Below are positions 12,001 through 24,900 of a DNA stretch of 64,000 nt, in pieces (positions within the stretch are counted from its first letter, which is position 1; each line of letters starts with the position of its first letter). The translations under genes were made by a program, and so were the position numbers. The stretch comes from Antedon bifida. Lineage: Eukaryota > Echinodermata > Crinoidea > Comatulida > Antedonidae. The stretch is taken from contig OY727097.1 in assembly GCA_963402885.1 (NCBI GenBank), positions 1 to 64,000 on the forward strand, in the 5' to 3' direction. The notes below the pieces were generated by a model that saw only the letters and a list, made by a program, of their open reading frames with translations, was not told where the DNA came from and ran no database searches.

Positions 12001-15000
12001 CATATACAATAGTGGTAATTACATCTTAATAACTAAATAATTACGCAAATGGATACAGTAGTCTTCACAATACCAGGGTGGCAAAATCAGTCAAAAATAT
12101 TGGTCTTCTGTGTGGCCCTGGGTACAATTAGTATAAAACTACAACAAGACCACTTAAAACGCCTTAAAACAAACTGTATATGGCACCTTGTAGGCATCAT
12201 TAGGTTTACATAATATGAAACTTACACTGGTAAGCATTGCTTCCATAACCCTAAAGTAGAGTTTACAGCCAATTTGAAAGCGTTGTTTGGCAACTTCACA
12301 CATGTGGATACCCATAGTAGATGCAAAGCCCTGAATAAAATCCCTTTCAAGGTTTGATAGACGTTGCTTTACCACTGACGTTGGATCTTTATGACATTGC
12401 TGTAAATAACAAATGAGTACTAATCAAGTATTACTTTAAAAAATGTGTTTTTTTATTTGATGATCTGTGTCTATTCTTTTTTCCATGCTTTATGAATAGA
12501 CAAACAGAATAGAAAGACAACGCTGAATATCAGTAATTCACTCCACTATCCTATGCTATTAAGAACTCTCAGTCTTTTGCCGCAGGATTCTATAGAAAAC
12601 AGTGAATCTACTGGCAATAATAATATAGTAAATAAATATCAACAATCGAACTGACTCAGGAGTCTGATTGTTCTATTTACATGTATGTTTTGAAAAAGAA
12701 AATATTAATACCTGTGATGGATAATGCAGTAATACTTACTTTAAAATATTGAAGAAGTGTAGGTGATGGAGTGGAACTGCAAGAGTTTAGAAGATTCTTC
12801 AATCCTTGGATAGTATTGATAGCTCTCCTATGGAAAAAGGAAGGAAAACATCTAGGTTTAATTTGCTTCTGCTAAACGGCATTATTGTTTCATGAATTAC
12901 AGCATGGGACCAAGTCACTTTAAACATCTAATGTTATTTTAACATGTAATACACCAAATAAATACAAACTTTAGAAAAAATATATGATATTGTTGGACCT
13001 CAATTAAGAAACATGTAAGTAATAAGAATATACAACATTGTCAAAACAACAGAAAAGGCCAAAATAAATATATAGAAAGAGATAAATCATTTTATTTCGA
13101 TAATCTATTACAATCTAAATTTTCACCTGAGGTGTCTTGACTGCACAAAATGACATTACCCCTACATCAATTCAAAGACAATATAATTTATATAACTTAC
13201 TTTACTGGAGTTTCTACTTCCCTCGAGTACCTTGCCGAGTCTGGTTGACTTGACGCTGAAAGTCGTGGTTTTTCAGGAAATAAATAACTTTTCCGTGAAA
13301 GAAAATGTATCTCATCTATGTCTTTCTTTGATTTGTATATCTCTTGGTACTGTTGTTTCAGAAAAGCGATCTATTGGTGTTAAAAATAACAAAAACTGTT
13401 TCATTGATTCAAATAAGAATTAAAAACATAATTTGGTCATCATCTGCATAAAAAGTAATTACCTCTGTAAGTTCAGTATAACCTTCTTTCTTTTTCTCTA
13501 AGTCATCAATAAATGGTAAAAGATGTTGATTCATCATGTTAGCTACGTCATCATAATCTTGTAGTTTGACATGCTCACAAAGAACTCGTAATACACTTGT
13601 TGGACGCTCTGAAGATTGTTGTAAGTTAGATGGCCGAGTACCTTCAAAAGAAATGTACAGTAAAATTTACCAGCAAAGTGACCAGCAAACCAAACAATCT
13701 GGTTCTATAAAAACAGACATTTACTTACTGAAACGCTCTCTTAGCAAGAAAACAGGTACTTGTTTAATTATGTGGTCAATACAACCAATCATCAGCTGAA
13801 ACGATGTCAACAGGTCATTGCAGTTTTCAAACAATGATCCTAAAAACATGAAAAGTGAGTGAGTAAATGTTGTTGTTTTTCATTGAAAGAGTAGGTCCAT
13901 GACAATGAATATTTCACTTAACCTATAACATTATCTGCATAGACCACTTAAACACAGATTTATAAAACATTGGGATTTATGACACTGGTCACAATGAACT
14001 TAGATTTTAACAATAACAGAAATACCTTTTGCGATTACAAACATTGACCAACATAGTTCAGTATGTTTTAAAAGTTGCGAAGACAAAAGTTCACGGTTTG
14101 CATAATTGTTATCCATTGTATCTTGGCTTTGAAATACTTCTTGAAAAATACTATAATAGATAATTTAGAAGATTAGTAGTAGAGTATAATAATGGTGTTT
14201 GAATTAGGTGAATAAGATGACTTTACCTATTTGCTTATGGTAATATATATCAAATAAACCAGTAGTTAAACTATCAAACTGTAGTGTTATAATCATTACT
14301 TACCGTTCCATCTTCTGGAATAGTGCAATAGAAATGCAGTATTTCTGTTCAGCTTTCAAGAGATGCTCTACCACAATACGACTTATCATATGCTCAGCTT
14401 TTAACTTGTTCATCTTGATGAAAAACATTACTATGCTGAAAGTATACATAATTTCACCTTGTAAATTTACAGTGTTACATGTAGCAATAGTCTGTTGACA
14501 TACACTGAAGGACTCCCTAGGATTCGCGTTAGGGTTATTCGCTTTCAATTTACAGTGTTACATGTAGCAATAGTCTGTTGACATACACTGAAGGACTCCC
14601 TAGGATTCGCGTTAGGGTTATTCGCTTTCAATTTACAGTGTTACATGTAGCAATAGTCTGTTGACATACACTGAAGGACTCCCTAGGATTCGCGTTAGGG
14701 TTATTCGCTTTCAATTTACAGTGTTACATGTAGCAATAGTCTGTTGACATACACTGAAGGACTCCCTAGGATTCGCGTTAGGGTTATTCGCTTTCAATTT
14801 ACAGTGTTACATGTAGCAATAATCTGTTGACATACACTGAAGGACTCCCTAGGATTCGCGTTAGGGTTATTCGCTTTCAATTTACAGTGTTACATGTAGC
14901 AATAATCTGTTGACATACACTGAAGGACTCCCTAGGATTCGCGTTAGGGTTATTCGCTTTCAATTTACAGTGTTACATGTAGCAATAATCTGTTGACATA

Positions 15001-16279
15001 CACTGAAGGACATTCCAACAAAGTTAATGCAAATCTTATTACTCTCTTAATTAATAAAAATGTAGAATTTAAAATGCAACAATATCATAATGATTCAATT
15101 CTGAATTAGAATATTTACTTCATATTTGATGCTTGCAATATTTGTGTAATTGACAGTGAAGGTCCTTGGATTCCTTGCTCCTCTGTATTCATTGCTTTCC
15201 TGAAAATAATAATACAGTAATATTATACAGTTTATTCATCCAAACCAAAGTGTAGTCCAAGCTGATCATAATAGAAACAACAATGGTAATTAAAGCCATT
15301 TTACGATATTACATTTCCAAAACCAATATGCTGACCACCATAAAACATAGTTTGGAATAAATAAAACAATATTGCACTACTGCAATACCAAGAGTAAAGA
15401 AACTATTATGTCATGATACATATTGCACTACTGCAATACCAAGAGAAAAGAAACTATTATGTCATGATACATATTGCACTACTGCAATACCAAGAGAAAA
15501 GAAACTATTATGTCATGATTCATATTGCACTACTGCAATACCAAGAGAAAATAAACTATTATGTCATGATACATTTTAGGATTGTAAAGTAAGACATTCT
15601 GCATATCTTTTCGTAATTATTGACCCCATATACATTCAGCTGGCCCGTCCTAGATATTATCTATTGAATATAATATGTAAATGTTGTTGATAATAATAAA
15701 TTGTATTATGAAAAGAAAGCATAATCATTACATTATAAGAAAGAAATAAATCAAACTAACCAATCTTCAATGATAGTGACATAAACTGCACAAGAAATCC
15801 AAGAAGTTGGATCAACCTACAAACAAAAAAGGTAGATTATATAAATTAAAAGTAATCACAAAATCTCCATTACAGCTAACTAACAGATGGAATGATCGTA
15901 CTCTCTCATAGCTACAATTCACCAAAGCAATTCACCAAAGCATTTATAATTTCCTGTTGCTCCAAAAGGTGTAGGATAATATGGCACAACCTACAGGAAT
16001 GATAATCATAATTTAGAAACTGTTGTTATTTGTTTTATTTTCTCATTGATTTGTTGTATAATTAGGTGTATTTTTAAGTATTTTTAACTAGGCCTAAATG
16101 AACAAATAAATTAAATACACAATTAACTATTATTAATGCATGTCAACAAGTTGACTTACTTTAAATTCCACACAAGAACTATCCATCCAATCTCTCCAAA
16201 TAAGCTGAGCATTGCGAGTTAATGATACTGACAATTCTAGTTGATTACATATCCTAATAAACTCGTCTTCTGACTGCAT
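6043..16279 (-). CDS. RB1: Retinoblastoma-associated protein (RB1 orthologue)
   Basis: Nuclear pocket protein that represses E2F-driven genes and is inactivated by cyclin/CDK phosphorylation. Twenty-three coding exons join in frame to 875 aa (human 928): 16279-16160, 15816-15761, 15199-15119, 14435-14304, 14150-14026, 13839-13729, 13641-13463, 13349-13201, 12827-12740, 12399-12226, 11927-11813, 11587-11436, 11246-11133, 10972-10914, 10376-10175, 10089-10012, 9147-9043, 8964-8845, 8245-8178, 7994-7862, 7086-6962, 6409-6312, 6086-6043. Domains: RbN about 1-268; pocket A about 318-532 ([26 protein letters not shown]); pocket B about 580-720. The LxCxE-groove residues are kept: C649, Y652, Y699, N700, equivalent to human C706, Y709, Y756, N757. 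The short pocket B, without the p107/p130 insertion, points to RB1. The C-terminus has YISPMK and MTPRS CDK sites (human T826 kept) and ends in basic clusters. The start is the first ATG after the exon's upstream AG sites; a 5' UTR intron is likely. Two minisatellites overlap coding exons. Confidence 0.95.
6528..6770. repeat. 60-bp minisatellite, about 4 copies
   Basis: Four copies of a unit containing CTCAATTTCAAAAACTCTG and AATAGAGCAGTCAATCCAAA, spaced about 60 bp apart, in an intron of RB1 between the exons ending at 6962 and starting at 6409. Reading frames opened on both strands are repeat artefacts. Confidence 0.93.
7054..7781 (-). repeat. 56-bp minisatellite carrying RB1 exon 21 acceptor, 13 copies
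   Basis: Thirteen copies start every 56 bp from 7054 to 7726. On the minus strand each holds the pyrimidine-poor intron end, the acceptor TATAG and the first 33 coding bases of RB1 exon 21 (starting GGTACAGA). The lowest-coordinate copy is the true exon start (acceptor at 7087-7088); the other twelve lie upstream in the intron. Copies differ mainly by C or A at one exonic position (GAG or GAT). Confidence 0.96.
9331..10054 (-). repeat. 89-bp minisatellite carrying RB1 exon 16 donor, 8 extra copies
   Basis: Units start at 9331, 9420, 9509, 9598, 9687, 9776, 9865 and 9954, each 89 bp. On the minus strand each has the last 43 bases of RB1 exon 16 (ending AGACATTTAGACCAG), the donor GTATGT and 40 bp of intron. 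Only the copy joined to 10055-10089 has the rest of the exon and an acceptor. The extra copies sit downstream in the intron and carry intact-looking 5' splice sites. Confidence 0.96.
14472..15013. repeat. 83-bp minisatellite with internal TTAGGG, 6.5 copies
   Basis: Near-identical 83-bp units start at 14472, 14555, 14638, 14721, 14804, 14887 and 14970, the last one partial. Each full unit contains GCGTTAGGGTTATTCGC. The array fills the RB1 intron between exons 3 and 4 and stops about 36 bp before the exon 4 acceptor at 14436. Confidence 0.95.
15370..15573. repeat. 51-bp minisatellite, 4 copies
   Basis: Four copies of a unit starting TATTGCACTACTGCAATACC at 15370, 15421, 15472 and 15523, in an RB1 intron. 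Each unit contains the near-palindrome TATTGCACTACTGCAATA. Confidence 0.95.
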
Positions 16280-16379
16280 TTTTCTAAATGTCCCCTTTCT
16301 ACTAAAGTAAAACTAAAAGGTAAAGAAACAACAAATATTGATTATCATTTATACAATGTTTGTGCATGTTAATTGTTTG

Positions 16380-16960
16380 ACTACTAGGCATCCTAGCCTA
16401 GGCCTATAGCTAGGTAGGCTTTGCCTCCAAATTATTATTCATTTTATTAATTTCGGCAAACACATTTATACAAACATAAACAATACAAACAAAAAATAGC
16501 TAGATTGCGCCAAAGGATAGGCCTAGCCTAGGCCCTATCTAGCCTCTACTACTAGGGCCTACTAGGCCTCTGTAGTAGCGCTAGCCTAAGACTTAGTTAG
16601 GCTACTACTAAACTAAGGCCAAGGCAAGGGCCTATTTTATCTAGGCTATACTAGGCCTACTACTCCTCTAGTACTACTAGCCGGTGATTCCTAGTAGTAG
16701 GCTAGCCAGGCCTACTTACAAGTTACTGCCTTATTAGAGTGTAGGTAGTGTCTAGCCTAGGCCTAGTAGTGGTTGGCAGCCTACTCTACCCTAGGGCTAA
16801 GTCTCGCTATCGCCTAATACGCCTAAAAAGTAGGGCCAGGATCCGCCTAAGCGACCCCTCTAGGCTGCCAGCACTGAGCAGGCTAGCATTATAGGGTAGG
16901 CCTAGCCTTAGTAGGCCTAGGCCTAGGCCTAGCTAGCTAGACCTACTAACTAGCCTATAG
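16380..16960. other. AGGCCT/CTAG-rich block in probable RB1 5' UTR intron
   Basis: A 580-bp stretch unlike its surroundings, packed with palindromic words TAGGCCTA, CCTAGG and GCTAGC (at least ten AGGCCT). No coding potential is visible. It lies between the RB1 start codon exon and the probable promoter, so it is likely intronic. Confidence 0.6.
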
Positions 16961-17059
16961 ACTAGACTCTGGAGTAGATATGCCCTCTCTGTGCTATCGA
17001 CAGAGTTAATTTTATTCTTTACTCCATGGTTAATTATTACAAACATATATAGTACAATA

Positions 17060-17300
17060 TAAATACCTACTTGTACAACTAAACCACCTATAAATTAACT
17101 CGGTAGAATAATCGTGAATTCTCTGCTCCGCCGACAATAATCGGTCTCCCCCTTTTTATATATAATATAATGGACAGAAAATCCCCGCGAAATTAACACT
17201 AAATACAGCAATCTCATTGGCTAATAATAAAAGAAGGAAGACCAAATTAATGATGCGTGGCGGTGGCCGTCCGGCGCGGCCGCGGCGCGCGGATAACAAA
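17060..17300 (-). promoter_or_regulatory. Probable RB1 promoter with E2F-like site
   Basis: Read on the minus strand there is a CpG-rich block (about 17250-17290), then TTTCGCGG at 17192-17185, which is one base off the E2F consensus. A TATATAAAA element follows near 17155-17164. Further downstream, near 17071, is a donor (CAA|GTAGGT) that could end a 5' UTR exon spliced to the ATG exon. Vertebrate RB1 is known to be E2F-regulated; the rest is inference from position. Confidence 0.5.
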
Positions 17301-18978
17301 AAAAACAACAAAAAACAACACTCTTAGTTATTGTAATTCATCAAAAAACATTTTCTTGCAATTTTTTTGGGGTACTGAAACAGTTTGACTCGACTATCGA
17401 AATCACTTTTTCTCACCCTTTTTTTTGATGAATTTTTAATGGTTTTTAAATATTTTAAACATTGTTTTTATACGGTTTAAGATGCTTTACAATATTTTAT
17501 CATTGTTTTATATGTTTTTTAATACTGTTATATTCATGAACCTTTTAATTTGTTTTATGTTATTTTGATCAAATGAATGAATGAATGAATGTAGGCTGCT
17601 ATTGTTTAGAGCGCGGCGGCTCACTCGTGACAATTAAGTTATTCGATACATTTTCTCTCTTATCTTGGATTGATTTATTTTAGAGCATGGTCTTGAATTG
17701 ATTTTACAACTCATACAATATATCTAATTTAATAATATCTATCTAATATTAGAAATAAAATAAAAGGATTTAGACTTATCAAATCTTTAATAATAGTAAT
17801 TTATTCAAGTTCAAGTGTCACAAAAAGAACATAACAAAATATAAAAAAAACGGAAATTAATCGAACCAGGTTTATTTTCCAGATGATTACTATGGTGGTC
17901 TATTTAATCAACAACGGCAGACATGAACAATTGAAATCATAGTGATTAATAAATCTAAGAATGGACTAAGTTATAAGTTTATAAATAGTGTACCTACTGT
18001 AAAGTATACAATGCATTTCGCCTACCTTACTATTACATACACACAACATGAACTCATGTGCAAGTAGGCTGTCTATAATAACATTGTTGTACTCACAACA
18101 GAGCGATTTTTATGTATGTTTTTACTTACAATAAACTAATCAACAAAATATATTATTTTAAAGTTTTTATAATTACAATACAAATAGAAGGTTATATGTT
18201 TTAAAGAAAAAACTGATTGATTTAATTAAAAAGCTATATACATTTCTTCAGTATATACATGATTACTAATAAATAACCATTAATATTATATTTATGAAAA
18301 CTAATGTTATATAATCATTTTGTTTATGCATTAGTGTTGCTCTTGTATTAAAACAAAAGATAAGAGCACCAGCAGTCAGCTACCTTTGACCGAACATAAT
18401 GTCTCCAATTTCCCAAAAGAGTATTGTCTGTTATAAAATATAAACTTTATAAAGCTCTGTCTACACTATTAAACTATTTTGACAAAAGTATATCATATCA
18501 CTCCCATATTTTGGCACATCACACTTTTTTTTCAAACTACAGTTTGATAGTGTAGACAGAGTTTTAGATAATCTCACTTCTTAAGATTGTCAAGTGAGGT
18601 TGGGCACTGTTAGGCCTACTTTATTAAACCTCAAAAGAAAATAACTTTACCTAAAATATTTATAACCAACAAGAGTCATTAACAAATCTTATTTTACATT
18701 AATTAAATCTTAAGCTATTTATTATTATAGTAATTAAAATCAATATTCTACAATTCAATTAAATTTGTAAATAGGCCACATAATTTTATCAGAGATGTAA
18801 CTAATGCTTATTATGTTTATTGTTGAAAAGCCAGACGAATACAAATAAAGCTCTTTGGACATCTTTGAATGACTAATGTTGAATAAATAATTTGATAAAC
18901 TTTATCAATATTATTAGTCATTTGTAGTCGAGCAGAAAGAATAATTCAATGTAAATTGTGTTGTTTTAAAGCATGCTG
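17300..18978. other. Intergenic between RB1 and MCF2L
   Basis: AT-rich, no gene seen. It holds a short (TGAA)n run near 17574-17591 and the small inverted-repeat element at 18451-18565. The MCF2L 3' UTR should occupy part of the region just below 18979. Confidence 0.6.
18451..18565. mobile_element. Small MITE-like inverted-repeat element
   Basis: The first 25 bases (AAAGCTCTGTCTACACTATT and on) are nearly the reverse complement of 18541-18565. The 115-bp element has no coding content. It looks like a miniature inverted-repeat transposable element; I could not define a target-site duplication with confidence. Confidence 0.75.
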
Positions 18979-21900
18979 CTATGCACGTGATTCAACTCGT
19001 ATTGCATTGCGTTTTTGAAGTGATTTTCTGGAACCACTACGGCTACGATTACGTCTTAGGTGTACTGTTTGACGATGACTTCTTCTTGAAGACTCTGGAT
19101 GTAAACAAATATCAAAACATATTTATCAATCAAAAGGTTTACCAAGGAATATTTTCACAAAAGTGCAAAATCTAATACAGTACTATGTAATAAAATTAAA
19201 CATAGTGAGTAAATAATTCCTTCTGAAAAGTATTGGTGATTTGGAAGTTGCCATAATAAATAATACATATTAATCAGAATACTGTACATACTGTACATAA
19301 TAATTAATCAGAATACTGTACATAATAATTAATCAGAATACTGTACATACTGTATATAATAATTAGTCATATACTGTACATAATAATTAATCAGAATACT
19401 GTACATAATAATTAATCAGAATACTGTACATAATAATTAGTCAGAATACTGTACTGTATATAATAATTAGCCATAATACTGTACATACTGTATATAATTA
19501 AGAAAGTCAATAAAGTTAGTGAATTAAAATGATACAATTAGCAAAAAAGTGATGGTGGTATAAAACAAAATGCTCACCTTAAATATAATCATATATATAA
19601 AACTTTTTCTGCTGTTAACATGAAAACAAAAGAAAAATCAAATGAAATGAAATTGTTAAAAACTAAATCAATGCATTATGTATAAAAAATAAATTATTAA
19701 ATTGAACACAATAACATGCAATTAAATCAGAGTTATGAGAAAGCAATGCATGCATGTGGAGGTTCAAGGGGTTGTGTGTATTTAGCATTTTTTAAATTCA
19801 AATTCTTTATTGTAATAAAGTAAACATTGTTGAATTTACAATATTAAATAGCAATTAATAAATAACTAAAAATACAAGTTCATTACAACATATAAAAATG
19901 ACATTAAAATTTTAAAAGCATTTGATAAAATGATATTTAAAAATTATAAAACAAGTTCTGTGAAACATGAGTTAGGGTTAGGGTTAGGTGCTGTGAAACA
20001 TGAGTTTATAGGTCTACTGTATATAATAACATTTTTTGTTTTATCTTATTAATTATTAAAATCTCGGCTCAGTATACCCCAATCGGGAGCCAGGGTTCCT
20101 CAGACCACCCCAAAAGGGAAACGAAAAACTGTCATGACAGACAGGAGTGGTGGAGGGGGGGGGGGGGAGACACCCTGCATTCATGTGATAATCCGTAGTT
20201 GATAATAAAATTTCCAGATCTGTTAGTTCAGACACATTTTAATGATATTCTTGTTATGATACCAAATAATTAATGTGATTAAGATTAGTTGTGTAATTGA
20301 TCAATGGGTGTGGGTTGAAACCTGAACCAAACACACTAAATATATAATAAGTTGCTGATAGCTTTTAAAAAATGGATGCAAATAAAATAAGATTAGAATG
20401 TTAGCATGCCACCATGCATGCAGTTAATACATGCCTACACACCTTGAGGTACATATGAAACACTAGTACGAGTTGCACGCATTGCAAGGGATTCCAAGTA
20501 ACCAGCAGGAACCCAGCCTTTTTCACTAGTCAATGTTTTGCGTACAAGCCACCAGCCTGATTTTCCAACACGTTCTACTTCTACAATGTCGCCCTCTTTT
20601 ACAGGAAGTTCGGTCTCCTCAACAGTCTCATATTCAGCAAGAACAACGTATTGATTCATTGCAATAACCTGGATCATAGTTTAGCATGAATGTTAAGGGC
20701 TAATTATATATATGTTCATTGGTGGAAGCATGTAAGTCTCATTAGCAAAAGCAAGCATAGATGTTCTTTATAGTCATTTATAAATTGAAATAAAATATAT
20801 ACTAAATAGATTTAATTAAGCAACAATGAATATTACAGTATATTAGTGCTATATGCAATGAAAGATATATGAGGAATTGTCATCAAGCTAAGTACACTGT
20901 ATGGTATTGTTAGTTATTTATAAATCATTGAATTATATTAACCCTAGCTTGAAAAATAATCCCACTCAAATTAAAAGAAACGACAAATATATAAAATGGT
21001 AAATATTATATTTACTTGAGTGTTAACGGAACATGTGTCATCCATCCCGTCATCAGAATCGCTAAATTCTTCACTAGCCCAACCGTCCTCATCATTATCT
21101 GCTGAGGACATGTTGACAAAGTTCCCACTAGCAGATGATGTTTCACTTGGAGTTGGTGATGGGAGAACTGTTGTGTCATGTCCATTATTATTAATTCTAT
21201 GAAAAATAACAGGAACAGTTTTTTGTGTGACAACTTTCAACAAATATATATATTTAGGTATTACATTCCTTTGAAGTATTGTAATATTGTATAGCTTTAC
21301 CTATTGTTATCAAATATTTCATGAGTCTTTTGTTCGATGAGGTCCTTCATAGCTGAAATAAAAAATATATTTTGAAACAAATACAAGGATACAAGGATAC
21401 AAGGAAACTTTATTCATCCCAACTTGTCTTATAACAATGCCGTAAAGAATAGAGAAATGATAGGCCTAATACATAAGTGTGATAATAATAATAACAATAA
21501 TAGTGTATCGTAATAAATTCCCCTATCTTTGATATCGTTCATTATAGTCTTGTATGCCCCTTGGGAGGAAGAAGAGACGATGGCGTTCAGTGGATCCTCG
21601 TGGCGGCCTCAGTCTACCACTACGTTCCATAAGGCAGTCGGCAATGTCCGAGATAAGGACAAATTGTGAAACAAACATATATAAACAATAGGTTTATTAA
21701 TAAATCTCAAAATGTTTACTTACCTAGCTCTTCCTCTAGCTGGCTGTGAAGTAGCTCCCTGATTTCTTTTACCCATGTTACTTTAGTCTCATCATTCACA
21801 GCCTATAGACATATAATTTCAAAATATTAAAGTATTACATTTACTATACATTTTGTTTTGGAACACATAATAAGCTTAACTTACCTGAATAATGTGAATC

Positions 21901-24900
21901 TCTGATTTATCTTGCAGCCACAATTCAAATTTTCTCCTGTCTCCTTTTACATGTTCTGTAATTCCAAGGTCTTGTACCTGATTATTAAATTAATGAATTT
22001 ATTAATTTTTATAAAAGTTTCATTAACATTGTTAACTTATAGTTAACCATTGTTCAATGCTAGAATGCAATAACAAATTAATACGAACCCTTAACTTGTT
22101 CTTGTATGTGTAGCAGATTTTATCTTTCAAATCATCCCTTTTCTTGCAGAATAAAATACACTTCTCATAAAGAAACATATGCCTTTGCATTTTCTTAAAT
22201 CTAATGTCTTTAATATTTCCTTTTTTGTGTTCAACCCATACATAGAAAGAACCTTGCATGAGTAGTTTTCCAAGATCTGAGAGTCTGCCATCAAAGCCTG
22301 TGATGGCTATCTGATGCATTGAATCATTCACAAATTTCAAAACATGTAACATACAGTCTAGGGCTTTCTGAAGGTCAGACACACCCGTCTCAGCTGCTGA
22401 ATATTTTAACATCTCCTACAAAACATTTAATCAAACAATTTATTCACAAGAAAAGTTTTTGAGTGCGCTTATTCCCAGTACTGTATGACATACAGAAAAA
22501 TGCTGGATGACATTACAAAAATGTTTTTTGCCATTTAAATTAATCAATCAATAATCTCATTAAATAGAATACAATTTCGGACATGATACAAAGAGAATTC
22601 AGGAAATTTATATGATGAAGGAGGTGTTTAAGTTAAGTTTAGCATTGTCACGCAAACAAATACACAAGTGGATTTACCTTAAGCAATAGCTGATATTTTG
22701 TTATCCTTTGAACTGGTTTCAACAAGTATGCACTTAAAGGTAACCTATGACCCAACTGCTTTTGACACTCCTGCAAAACCAAATATCATCAAACACGGAA
22801 TAATTGCTTTGAAATTAAAATTTAAATAATTCAGAAGCTTTGTAATGCTAACACACATTTTCTATGTAGAAATATTAACAGGTGTCACTGTATGAGTAAA
22901 CATTGCTGTAATTAAATTTTAGACACGACATAAAGCAATTTTGAAAATGTCGTAGTAACAAGCATATTTAAAATCAAACACAGTCATCCCTGTGTTGTGA
23001 ATACTTACAACAAAGAATGGGTTGTCATTTCCACACTCCCTTCTTAGCACCTCAGCCTGTGGTTTATTTTGGCAATAAATACTATACAATTTATTAATTT
23101 CATGCTCCTGAAAAATGTTAATAACAATGTTTTAACAACAAATCAAGCACACCATCAAATTAAATGTTGTCCCAATAAAATTTTACTTTCTTTTAAATTT
23201 AACTCAAACATCTACTGTAGCCATCTACAACAAATATTTAAAATTGTCTGTGCTAAAAAAGTATATAGCATGTAGAGATAGAAGGCCCTATAATAAATTA
23301 TATTTTTATATTATTTTTAAATGATAATTGTTAATATTGCATTATAATAATGATAATGAATGATTAGTTATAATCTTTTTATAAATATTTGATAAATTTC
23401 TTGTAAACATAATGCTGTATATCTATGCCACTTCTCAGAATTGTGTGTGATCGTTTTGTTTGTAGTACAACTTATATGTATTATAGTGATTAGAGGGCCC
23501 CAGTGGAAAGCAGTGATAACACTGATCTGGGTTACCCTCTTTAAGGAAGACTAATAAAAAAAAAAAAATGAAAAATGTAATTATTAAAATAATTTGTTAA
23601 ATTTAATGCACGCTTTTGGTAAAAATAGAGTATTTGTTTGTAAAACTTTGTTATTACTATTATTGTAGAGTTTTTAATACCAAAATTTTAAATTATTGAT
23701 ATGATAATACCGTATTAATGTTTTATTATTTCAAACTGGCTATGTGATTCATACAAGTATAAAATTGATTGTGACTCAGGAACTTGGGTCCCTAAAGCTT
23801 CGTGTGAAGTTCCCATGGACTAATAGTCATAAGATAAACAGGGTTTTGAAGGTTATAATTGACTTCTAACTGAATTGGATTTATTAAATGAAAATGGCAA
23901 CATAAAACCTAATGGTTATGTTCAGTATGTTATATATTTAATTCATCTATTACATTCCATTCCTTTTGTCTATTTATACTATTTATAGCTCCTTTAAGTT
24001 CTATTAAAAGTTGTTTCTAATCATTTAAAATATTATTTTCAAATTAACTAACCCTGATAAAGGAAAGTAAAGCTTTACATGATTCTGTATCGGAAATATT
24101 AATCTAAAAATGGGAACAGCATTGCAACACAGTATGTAATGAAGTGTGGTTTAGGCCTGATAAAGGGAAGTAAAGCTTTACAAATAACGCATAGAAACAA
24201 TTAAAATCTAACAATCACAAATACATTTTTATTAGCTAATTTTATTTAGTTATTAATGTGAGAAGGTGCCTATTAAGTGACAATTCTTAACAATAATCAT
24301 CATTTTAGAATAATGAACAGTTAAAAAACCACATACTCTTTCAACAAAACACCGGCCAACCAATGCTGGAGTACTTTTGCAGTTTTCCAGGTCAACAAGG
24401 AATGTACTGAAAAGAATTGAATATTTATATTAAAAGCAAAGTGTTTATGTAAATGACGTCGATAATGGCTGATGATGATAATCACAATAAGATAGTGATG
24501 ATAATGGTATGATGATAATGATGATATGATAATCACAATAAGATAGTGATGATAATGGTATGATGATGATGATAATGATATGATAATCACAATAAGATAG
24601 TAATGATAATGGTATGATGATGATGGCTGATGATGATATGATAATCACAATAAGATAGTGATGATAATGGTATGATGATGATGATAATGATATGATAATC
24701 ACAATAAGATAGTAATGATAATGGTATGATGATGATGATAATGATATGATGATCACAATAAGATAGTGATGATAATGGTATGATGATAATGATGATAATG
24801 ATATGATGATCACAATAAGATAGTAATGATAATGGTATGATGATGATAATGGTATGATGGCCACAATAAGATAGTGATAATGGTATGATGATGGCCACAA

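Noticed and set aside
6043-16279. Assignment of the pocket protein to p107/p130 (RBL1/RBL2)
   Set aside because: IWTCF and KDRHLDQ resemble RBL1, but the pocket B insertion and long spacer are absent and the C-terminus aligns with RB1.
24321-24900. Overlapping minus-strand frames rich in I, S, Y and H
   Set aside because: They follow the ATG/ATA minisatellite inside an MCF2L intron; composition is dictated by the repeat.
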